Of a stretch of DNA of 64,000 nucleotides, positions 45,886 through 55,593 are shown piece after piece. The stretch is from positions 17,589,022 to 17,653,021 of the forward strand of contig CM070563.1 in assembly GCA_036346405.1 (NCBI GenBank), given 5' to 3'. The notes under the pieces were generated by a model. That model saw only the letters and a list, made by a program, of their open reading frames with translations, was not told the DNA's origin and made no database searches. Made by a program: the position numbers and the translations under genes. Every line of letters starts with the position of its first letter. The stretch's first letter is position 1. Origin of the DNA: Phyllostachys edulis (lineage: Eukaryota; Streptophyta; Magnoliopsida; Poales; Poaceae).

Positions 45886-46716
45886 CCCTTCCAGGATGAG
45901 TTGAAAAAGCAATTGGACGATTTGTTATCCAAAAGCAATTGGACTTTTTGCGTAGTGTTTCGCCGTGGGGAGCGCCTGTTCTCTTCACAAAGAAGAAAGA
46001 TGGCGCTTGGTGTATGTGTGTGGATTATCTGCCTCAATCAAGCTTATTAATAAAGAATAAATATCCCTTGCCCCGTATTGAGGATCTTTTTGATCACCGA
46101 AGGAGCTAAAGTGTTCTCCAAGATTGACCTTCACGAGATACAATCAAATTCGAGTTCGGGAGCAGGATATTGAAAAGACGGCTTTCTCTACGAGGTATGG
46201 TCATTATGAGTATAAAGTTATGTCTTTTGGACTAACAAATGCACCAGCAGTTTTCATGGAAGCAATGAACAAGATGTCAGACGCAGATCTTGATGATTTC
46301 ATAGTGGTGTTCATTGATGATATCTTGATCTATTCCAAGACAGAGGAGGATCATGAACAACATTTGAGGTTGATTCTTGAGACCTTGAGAGAAAATCAAT
46401 TTTATGCCAAACTGAAGAAATGTGAGTTTTGGATTTCAGAAGTTGGGTTTTTGGGCCATGTGATTAATCAAGAAGGCATTTCAGTCGATCCTAGCAAGAT
46501 CTCGACAATAGTAGAAAGGAAAAGGCCAACCAATGTCAAGAAAGTGTGGAGTTTCCTAGGCTTAGCTGGTTATTATCGGCGTTTTGTGGAGGGCTTCTCT
46601 ATCATCGCTAAACCGATGTCTCAGCTAACACAGAAAGGTGTCAAATTTTAGTGGTCAGATGAGTGTGAGCGCAGTTTTTGTACTTTAAAGGATAAGTTGG
46701 TGACTGCTCCTATTCT
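45886..46716 (+). pseudogene. gypsy reverse transcriptase remnant
   Basis: After a frame break around 45890-46120 (YPLPRIEDLFD recognisable near 46065), a clean frame at 46124-46651 gives the RT palm: KTAFSTRYGHYEYKVMSFGL, TNAPAVFMEAMN, the catalytic box VVFIDDILIYSK, then FLGHVINQEGISVDPSK and SFLGLAGYYRRFVEGFSIIA. A stop at 46649 precedes WSDECERSF and LKDKLVTAPIL, where the solo LTR begins. The F-I-D-D pair of aspartates is intact, but flanking frameshifts prevent a polyprotein. Confidence 0.92.
46712..46716. repeat. Target-site duplication ATTCT, left
   Basis: Repeated exactly at 48040-48044 around the solo LTR. Confidence 0.92.
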
Positions 46717-48039
46717 TGTTGGAAATATGCCCTAGAGGCAATCATAGAGATGATGATATTTCGTTGTATCCATGATTTAATAAATGTTCCTTGAATATTG
46801 CCTTTGTGTTGATTAACAAGTATGTGACTTGTTTGTGAAACTCTTTACTTGTATGGTTATTCTAAAGTTGTCCCTAGTCGGAGTTCATGTGAGGACACAC
46901 GTGAATGATGAATTAGCACATGTATCGGTTGATGACCATGTTTCATGTGTCATAGACATGGAGATGTCAAACCAATAATGTGGACACATGTTTAGAACAT
47001 GGGGTTGGACCGACCCAACATGAGACATAACAATTATACTTATGGTTCTCTCTACACAATGTGTACGCCTTTGTCCTTAGACCCGAGATTGTCGCATGTA
47101 CTTGAGATGTGAATCGACCTACTTAGGGGCTATCAAACGCCACTCCGTGAATCGGGTAGTTATAAAGGTAGCTGGTTTGTCATGAAGCATGTCATGAGGC
47201 ATGGTCACGAGATGGGATTTGCCCTCTCTACCCGAGAGATATCTCGGGCCCTCGAGTGATCGGATCCGTAAATGCATGGCCATGCTACTTAAGGTTAAGA
47301 GTTAACCTAGTAAGGGATTCCGGATCACAGATCGAGAAAGAGTGGTCACTTGGAGCTCAATCGAATATCGTGAGGCAAAGGGATTGGCATGTACATAACG
47401 CTGTGATGGTTCGTCCGATATGATCTTTTGTGTACGCTTAGGAGTTGGCACGCCTTGCTAGAGGCCGCTACCAACTATTGACCAAGTATGTATACTCGTG
47501 TCATGTCTAAACATACGTGAACCTATAGGGTCACACACTTATGGGTCAGAAGCCTAATTCGGATTGGATCCGAATTAGATCGCATTGAGTCCTAATGGGC
47601 CTCTATTAGTAGAAGCCCATTGTAAGGACGCCTATAAAAGAAGGGCAAGGGCGCCACAGATCCGGATGAGTTTTTCGTGACATCCTCAAACCTCGCCGCC
47701 ACACCTCCCACGCCTCTAGTCGCCGCGCGATCTAGTAGTCCGGCGGCGCCGCTTCCTCCCGTGACGTGGGATACCTTTGAGGCGCCAGATCAGAAGCGCT
47801 GGACGAACCGCAAGAGAGGAGTCAGACGTGGGACGCCGCGACGAGGATGAGGAAGTAGTACGACTACTCGCTTCGACGCGTCGTGCATCAACTTAGTACG
47901 ACTACTCCGCCTCGACGTCGCATCAATTCCGAATCACAAGATCTAGTGGTAAGACCGTGATCTATGACCGCAGTGATCTTGGTTTACTGTAGAATTTTTA
48001 TTAATTTGCGCTTAGTGTAGCCTACCCGTAGTCCCTACA
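46717..48039 (+). mobile_element. Solo copia LTR, BARE/RIRE1/Angela type, 1323 bp
   Basis: Starts TGTTGGAAATATGCCCTAGA and ends GTAGTCCCTACA, with a perfect 5 bp duplication ATTCT on both sides. The start is the hallmark of the Angela/BARE1/RIRE1 copia lineage of grasses. A promoter-like TATAAAAG lies at 47633-47640. No internal region remains: the element was reduced to one LTR by recombination. It splits the host gypsy pol between ...TAPIL and TLPEP. Confidence 0.93.
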
Positions 48040-48044
48040 ATTCT

Positions 48045-48499
48045 TACTCTCCCTGAACCTAGGAAGCGTTTCACAATTTATTCATATGCATCTCGAGTTG
48101 GGCTTGGATGTGTGCTAATGCAGATGGCAAAGTGATTACCTATGCTTCTAGGCAGTTGAAGAAGCATGAACAGAACTATCCTACTCACGATTTAGAGCTT
48201 GCCGTATTGGTTTTTGCTCTAAAGATTTGGCGTCATTACTTGTATGGCGAATCTTGTGATATATTCACTGATCACAAGAGCCTGAAGTATATCTTTACCC
48301 AGAAAGATTTAAATATGAGACAAAGAAGGTGGTTGGAATTAATAAAAGATTATGATCTCACCATTCAGTATCACCCAGGCAAGGCAAATGTAGTGGCGGA
48401 TGCTCTGAGTCGCGAGGCGACACCCTCTGCTCTTAGTTGTCTTGTTGCTGATTTTGAACGTATGGACATCTCTTTCTGCTTTGCGGGCACCACCCAGAC
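48045..48499 (+). pseudogene. gypsy RNase H remnant
   Basis: Continues pol after the solo LTR: TLPEPRKRFTIYSYASRVGL then GCVLMQ, a frame break, and from 48108 GKVITYASRQLKKHEQNYPT, ELAVLVFALKIWRHYLYGES, the IFTDHKSLKYIF motif and YHPGKANVVADALSR. In this family the first catalytic Asp sits in C-D-A-S; here the site reads S-Y-A-S, so the residue is lost. The TDHKSL aspartate is intact. The frame ends at the hAT insertion. Confidence 0.92.
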
Positions 48500-49954
48500 T
48501 AGGGGTGGATAACGAGCTAACTCGGCTCGGCTCGGCTCGGCTCGTTAAGGCTCGTTAAGATAATGAGCTCGGCTCGGCTCGGCTCGTTAAGATAACGAGC
48601 AGAAAACCCAGCTCGGCTCGGCTCGTTAGAAAACTCGAACTCGACTCGTTAAGCTCGTTAACATGAATCAGTGTAAATTCTTTCAGCTGGCAATGTTGAT
48701 CCATACTGTGCTCATAACAACTCATGAGCACAAGTTTTCTCACATCTCAAGCTTGTAATGTGAAGTTAACGAGCTGGCAGTGTATATTAGCTCGTTAACA
48801 ACTTGTAAGCTTGAATTGGTCAAGATGAAAAGTACATGAAGAAAGAACCTACACAATTTACACACATTTTAACATCGAGGCTAGGGTCACCGAGAATGAG
48901 ACCACACACAACAATTTCCCTTCTCTGATACTACAAGGCTAACTCCCACTATGCACAGAGATTTTATCACATTCACCAAATAGGCCAAAGATAAAAAATC
49001 AAAACAAGAAAGTAAAACAAAACCACATATGTTTCTTTGACCAGATCAGAGTCAGGTCTTGTGTGCCTCGTTGTTGATCCATCGGCGCCACTTCTGATCT
49101 GGAGTGGAGCATGCCCAGAGGCCAGGAGGCAGAGCCATCACCACTCACTCAATGGGCGGCGGCAAGGCGGGCAGAAGAGGAGGCCCGAGGTCGGACCGAC
49201 CGAGTAGGGAGGTGGCGGAACCATGAAGAGGGGCGGCGGAGAGGAGGCGGTGCTGCCAGGAAGAGGAGGCGGCGCGACGAGAGAGGCGGCGGCATGGCAA
49301 GAGGAGGCGCGGGCGGCGAGAGAGGAGGCGGCCATGGCAAGCGGAGTGGTGGCGAGGCCGGAGGTGGTGCGGCCGCGCCGTGCGCCGCGCCAAGCGGGAC
49401 CGCGGGAGGTGGCGGAGGAGGTGGGGTGGGCGCAAGCATCAAGGCCGCGCCAAGCGGATCATGGGTGGTGGCGAGGCCGGTGGAGGAGGTGGGGACGGGT
49501 GCGGCGCTGCCGTGGGCAAGCGGGAGGCGGAGCCGGGAGGTGGCGAGGGCGGAGGTGGGCGGTCTGGCCCAGCCAGGCCGGGCCGAACCGGGAGGAGGCG
49601 GCGGCGGGTCCTAGGCTCCCAAAGAAAGACAGGAAGGAGTACCGAGTAGATGGGGAATTGGGGAGGACTAAGTTAGGGTTGAGTACTTGATTCCATTTCT
49701 AGCGCCCGCGGTCTCATGGAGTCGCGGTGCGGGCTCTGACATTGGGGCATCGGGCGGCCGAGTGCATACTCGATGCTAACGAGCCCTAACGAAGTTAACG
49801 AGCTGCTTTCATGAGCCAGCTCGGCTCGGCTCGTTAACAAACGAAGTTTTTGGCTCGGCTCGGCTCGCTAAGGGACCGAAGTTCGAGCCGAGTCGAGCCG
49901 AGCCCTTAATGAGCCGAAATGACTCATGAGTTTCGAGCTTTTTTTCCACCCCTA
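48500..49954. mobile_element. Non-autonomous hAT-type element, 1455 bp, with GC-rich cargo
   Basis: Perfect 10 bp inverted termini TAGGGGTGGA / TCCACCCCTA, flanked by ACCCAGAC (48492-48499) and ATCCAGAC (49955-49962), an 8 bp duplication with one mismatch. Subterminal regions at both ends are arrays of GGCTCGGCTCG and GTTAACGAGC (48515-48660 and 49770-49915). The middle, 49105-49700, is a GC-rich block unlike its AT-rich flank and looks like captured host DNA; open frames on several strands (up to 167 codons) are Gly/Arg-rich and unassignable. No transposase is present. Confidence 0.85.
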
Positions 49955-51300
49955 ATCCAGACTGAGACTCGTTTGCTGCTTGAGTTAGCTATTCCAGATC
50001 GAGTGCAAGAAGCACAATAGCATGATCAGATACTCTAGTGGGCGAGGAAGCGTCTAGATGAGGGCAAGCAAGGTCATTTCAGCATAGATGAGTCTGGTGC
50101 ATTGCGGTTTAAGGGCCACCTCTGTGTGCCATAGGAAGCTCAGGTCAAGGATGAAATTCTAAAGGAAGCTCATCGTACTCCGTACACCGTACATCCTCGC
50201 GAGACCAAGATGTATAAGGATTTGAAGAAGAGTTTTTGGTGGAAAAGAATGAAGGTTGATATTGCTCAGTATGTGATGTCTTGTGGTGTTTGTCAACGGG
50301 TCAAGGCCAAGCATAAGAGTCCAGTAGGTTTGTTGCAGCCTTTGGAGGTCCCAGTTTGGCCGTGGGATGATATCTCTATGGATTTTGTGGTTAGTTTACC
50401 TCGCACGCAGCGTGGGAAGGATGCTATTTGGGTTATAGTGGACTGTTTCAGCAAGTTTGCGCATTTTATTTCCATCCGTACAACAAATTTAGCGAGCGAT
50501 TTTGCTCCTCTCTATGTGCGAGAGATAGTACGGTTGCGCGGTGTGCCTAATACTATTATTTCTGATCGTGATGCTAAGTTTGTCTCCAAGTTTTAGGAGA
50601 GTTTGCAGGGTGCCTTAGGCACACAGCTTCGTCTTACCACCGCGTTCTATCCTCAAACAGATGGTCAGTCTGAGCGCACAATTCAGACACTTGAGGACAT
50701 GCTCAGATCTTGTGTTATGTCTTGGAAGGGAAGTTGGGAGGATCACCTAGCTCTGACAGAGTTCGCCTATAACAACAGTTATCATGCTAGTATTCGAGCT
50801 ACACCATTTGAGGTTCTTTACGGGCGAAGGTGTAGATCCCCGTTGTGCTGGGATGCGGTTGGAGAGCAGGCAGGTTTGGGTCCCGATAGGGTTCAGCAAA
50901 CTGTGGCCAGAGTAGCAGAGATTAGGAAGAATCTGTTAGCTGCTCAGAGCCGACAGAAGAGCAATGCAGATGTGAGGAGGCGAGAGTTGGAATTTGAAGT
51001 GGGGGACTATGTTCTTTTGAGAGTGTCTCCTACTAAAGGCATAGTGCATTTTGGTACCAAAGGGAACTTAGCCCGAGGTATGTTGGACCATTTCCAATCA
51101 TGGCGCGAATTGGAAAATTGGCATATTGCTTAGATCTTCCTGAGTCCATGCGTGGCGTGCATAATGTATTCCATGTATCAATGTTGAGGAAGTTTTTGAG
51201 AGATCCAGAGCATGTTATTCCGTTAGAGCCGTTGAGTATTAAGCAAGATCCAAAATGTACGGCCGAAGAGGTGCTCGTATAGTACGGCCAGGTAGGCCAT
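49955..51300 (+). pseudogene. gypsy integrase remnant, truncated at its C-terminus
   Basis: Resumes pol after the hAT element. In order: the zinc-binding region with H-x(n)-H around EAHRTPYTVHP and C-x2-C as SCGVCQ; the catalytic core with first Asp in ISMDFVVSLP, second in IISDRDAKFVSKF followed by an in-frame TAG at 50594, and the Glu in FYPQTDGQSERTIQTLE; then LTEFAYNNSYHASI and TPFEVLYGRRCRSP. A final frameshift near 51080 leads to GKLAYCLDLPESMRGVHNVF, HVSMLRKFLRDPEHVI, the GPY/F-type tail. The chromodomain and polypurine tract expected next are missing because another LTR begins at 51301. Confidence 0.92.
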
Positions 51301-54044
51301 TGTAACATCCCAAAATCCTAATATTGGGATTAAGTAATAAAAATGCATTACGAAAATTTCCTTTGAACATTTGCATTTGAATTTTGCCTTTTTGAAAATC
51401 TTGTGTTGGTTTTTAAAGTAAAATTTGAACTACAAACAATAGGTGCTAAAAAGGAAATAGGTAAAACAAAGTAAAAATTTCTAAAGGAGAGAATGGTTTT
51501 GGGTTTTTTATCCTAGGAACTATTCAACAAAATTTCTATATGAAATTTTGTTTAGAAAAATAATTACAACCTCTTAGGAACAACACATTGTTTGAATTTT
51601 TTAGAAATTCACGGAAGGTGTTAGCCTCTACAAAAGTTTATTGTATAAACTACTTGAACACAGTAGTCTACACAAAAAATTTCATTAAATTTGGACTTCG
51701 TTTGGTTAGTGAATTAAATTGGCAAAGAAATCAGCTGTTAATTCAAAAATCAAAAGCCCGCACTGTTCCTCGGTCTTGAGTCCGAACCACCCGATCGAGC
51801 CAAACCATTTTCACAAGTGGGTCGGACCTGGCGATTTTGAGCCGTTGGATTTGAAATCAATTCTCCAGATTGAACGGAACGTTCAGACCATCCGAACGGC
51901 GCATTTCATCTGGACCGTTCATTTCTGATCGAACCACTGAGATTACACCAACTCGTACCGCTTCGTTGTTTCGCTGACCGGTGGGACCCACACGCAGGAC
52001 TCATCGTCCACCTCGCGCTCAGCCGCGCCAATGCATGCCTGCATGCGTGAGCTCCGCCGCGTCCTTGGTTTCTCCTCGCCGCCAGTGGTTTTGCTGCCAC
52101 TCAACCACCCGCGTCGCTTCACCGTTCAATGCCGCGCCTATCCCTGCCTGCGCCAACTCTTCTCTGCCCGTACAACGCTGACAGCTCCGCCATTGTTTCC
52201 CAAGCTCTACCTCGCTCTACTCTACCTCTCCGGCTATAAAAACCCACCCTGAGCTTCGTCTCCTCCTTTCCAAACCCGTGTTCTCACTCACTTCTCCTCC
52301 CATCCCCTCAATCAAGCTCTAGAGCTCCGAGAGTGCAAAAACTATTTCGGCCATGCACCACCACCTTCGTCTCCGGTGCCTTGAAGGGTTTGGTGTCAAT
52401 CCTATCGCGCCATATTATGTTCCAGATCACCTTGAATCTTTCCCCTCACTCAATTTGATCTTCCATTCACAGGATCACCCAGATCGACTTGTCTTCTTTG
52501 TCTCCGACCAGAACCGCCGCTCGAGCCTCGCCGGTGATTCGCTGCACTTTGGACCAATCGGCTACACCCGGAGCATCGCCTGAGCACCAGGAAGCTTCCC
52601 AATCATTGGACTTCAAGCTGCTCCACCCAATTGTCTTCTCCACACGCGACCGATCTCGCTACCATAGCTCGTCGTCGACAGCCCGCCTCCGACCACCTCA
52701 GCCCCTCCGCGTCATTCCAGTATACTCCTAGTAGCTCCTAGATGCTTATGCGCACACTCATTTGTCTAGGGCTTTGCTCTCTTGCGCTGCCACGTTTTGC
52801 CGTAACAGCTCCTACGCTCGTCGTCGGTGTGCCACCGCGTTGAGCCATCTCAGGCCACGTCGTTAGTGCCGGTAGGTGCACATTAGTGTGTAGTTTCCGT
52901 TTTGAGCACTCACTAGCCTCGCCGAGCCCCACATCACCAGCAAGTAGCGCGGGCGTGAGCGCCACCACACGGCACAATGATGATGAGCACTATAGCTCGT
53001 CATCGACATTCCTAATCGCGTCATTAGGGCTAACTAACCACTTAACTGTTTAGTTAACGCTAATGGGTCACTGACGTGTGGGACCAGGCCGTTAAGTTAA
53101 CTCAAAACATTAAATCCGTTTGAGTATATGACATGTGGGCCCCACGGCTTAAGTGCACAGTAAGAATCTCCCGTGAACCCGCACCTCGCGACGATAGACC
53201 TTCGCCCTCGCACTATGCTCAGAGACCTAGCCAACGACAATGAGCCCTTTGTGCTCTCCGTAACACCAAGAGCATGGCAAGCACCCCCTTTGATCATATT
53301 GATCCTAGTATTTCAATTATTATACTTTGTTTTGAAAATCCTATTATGCATGCGTGTATCTCTTGTATAAAAATGCTATTATCGGGAAATTGGTAGTATA
53401 AATCCTACTTGCTCCATATGTCTCGAAATATTGATCTCTTACTGTTGTAACCTTTAGAATATGGGTTAGACAATAGATAATGTCAAATGGGAATTTTTTA
53501 GTACGATTGTCATACAAAATTGCAACTAGAGTGATAGAAATTCTGAAAATTTATTAAAGGACAATGTGGTAATTTGTGAGTTTGGGATTATTTTGAAAAA
53601 TGTCCAAAGGAGTTACCTCTGTTATTTTATATGAAAATTACATGAAAACTTTAGTCTTTAGATGCGGACGAGTTATGTTGTATTCTAGAATAGTGAGGAT
53701 TGTAACTCACTAGTAGATAGGATGGAGTTCTCGCCTGTAGTCGATTAAGGACTGAAGCCAGCAAATCCGGGACTAAGACCTAATCGTATAACCATATGTG
53801 CTATTATGGGATGGTCATAGCTAACTAATTTATCGAAATCTTAGCCTTGCATGATAGTAGGCAGGCGCAGTGTTCGCAATTTCTATTGCCGATATAACTA
53901 TGAGTGGCTCACTCCCTCGGTTTCTATCCGGGTGGAGTGAAAGACACACCAAACGAGTTTCTATCCGTCAAGTGAGGGACTCACTCAATGGGTTTCTATC
54001 CATTAGTGAGGACTCCGATACTTCGGTTTCTATCTGTTGGACCG
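51301..54044 (+). mobile_element. gypsy LTR of a different family (partial)
   Basis: Starts TGTAACATCCCAAAATCCTA, then AT-rich sequence, a GC-rich region with TATAAAAA at 52235-52242, and an AT-rich distal part with repeated GGTTTCTATCC(G/T) motifs at 53920, 53960, 53992 and 54023. It is unlike the 5' LTR at 42024, so it is not that element's 3' LTR but truncates it. Its distal border is lost at the GACTAGGGGGGGGG junction near 54045. Confidence 0.65.
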
Positions 54045-55593
54045 AAAAGGTGACTAGGGGGGGGGGTGAATAGGAGCACGATCTCTTTTTCACCTTAATT
54101 GAATTCAACACGATTTTCACTCCAATAGCTATGAAAGCTATGAAGATCAGAAGACAAGCATAGCGGAAGACTTGTATTGAATCCAATCAAAACCCCAAAG
54201 CAAATAGACCAAAATCACAAGGACTAAAACTCAAATGAGTTGGGTGGTCTGACCGATAGGTACATGGTGGTCTGACCGGCAACTAGGAATCGGTGTGACC
54301 GTTCCTGGCCGATGAACAGTAAAAACAGCCCAAACTCCAAATCGCAAATCGGTCTAACTTTTGATTCGCAACTCCAAACCTTACCAAACTTGAGACATAC
54401 CTTCTCAAGGATGTCAGGAACCTATTCCAATCAAGGATCGTGAAGATCCTTGCCAAAGTTCCAACCTTTTTTCGTTTGAGTGAATGTTGCTCCAAAACCG
54501 AGTCAAAACCAAAATATGATCCAAACACTTGCTCGTGGGTGATTGGTAATTAAGATGATCCTAGATGTATTTCCACATGTCACAGCAAGCTAGATCTAGG
54601 CAAGAAACTAGAGGAAAACTCACGGATCAAAGAAAGACCCAAAATCACAAAATAGAGAGCAAGAACACAAAGAGACTCATCTTGTGGAATCTTTCTTGGA
54701 TTGATTTGAGATCATGTTGGTTTACAGCCACTCCATCTAGGAGGACAAAGACTCAACACATCAGCACACAATCAATCCAACTCTCTAGAACCCTAACCTC
54801 TCCACTACTCTCTCCTAACCCTAAAACACAAACTAGGGTTTCCAAAATGAAAGGGTTAAAGAGGTGCTGGACAACACCCTCCTCTATTTATAGTGGAGGC
54901 TAGCTTCTAGAAGGTTTTCTCTAATGGGCACCCGTTAAACCAACACACAAATGGGTTTCACTTACGCACGCCTTTTAAAGCGCCGTCTTCATCTCCTCTT
55001 GACCTAATTCGCTTCTCCTTGCGTCGTCTTGTGCTGCGGGTTAGCAAAAGGTCACCAAGGCGGTATTTAGGTGAAATTACCAAAATACCCCTTCTCGATC
55101 CTTCTCCAAAGACCGAGTCCAGATTTGGTGAAGCACTCCCATGCTTCGCCACGTGTAGGTTGATCAACGGCTCTCATCATGTCAGTAGGTCTCTCCCATC
55201 CAGCTCCCACTAAAACCACCATGGCACTTGCGTCGACCCCCGCGCCGTTTGATCCAACCCATCGTACCAAACTGCCCGTTCGTTCATCCTTGTCCATTTT
55301 GCGCCATGCTTGAATCCGTTGACTTCACCCGGCATCCTCGATTGTTCTGAACCTCAGCTCTCAAGCCTACTCCCGATCATCCTCACCAATGACCGTCGTT
55401 GACCTCCAAGCAACCTGCACAACAATAGACCAAGAAATCATTTCCGGGAACAAGTTCTTCGCAACTTGACCCACGTTAGTCAAAACATGCATCATGCAAC
55501 ACATATGCACTGAAACCCATGAACTTGGCCTAACCAAAGAATCATCGCTACCAAGACAGCCGACGAACAAGTCAGAATCGGTCAGACCACCAC
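54045..55593. repeat. Unclassified dispersed repeat, about 1.55 kb
   Basis: Begins near TGACTAGGGGGGGGGGTGAA and ends just before the next LTR. GGTGGTCTGACCGAT at 54243-54257 and its exact complement ATCGGTCAGACCACC at 55577-55591 form a 15 bp inverted pair spanning most of the unit. No coding region is recognisable. A G-rich tract followed by TGAATAGG recurs in plant retroelement borders, but class is not assigned. Confidence 0.4.

Noticed and set aside
49111..49614. 167-codon Gly/Arg-rich + frame
   Set aside because: Inside the hAT element's GC-rich cargo, with open frames on both strands. The DNA may be captured but no coding strand can be chosen.
51301..54044. 3' LTR of the coding gypsy element
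   Set aside because: Its start and body do not match the 5' LTR at 42024-43619; it is a different LTR that truncates the element.
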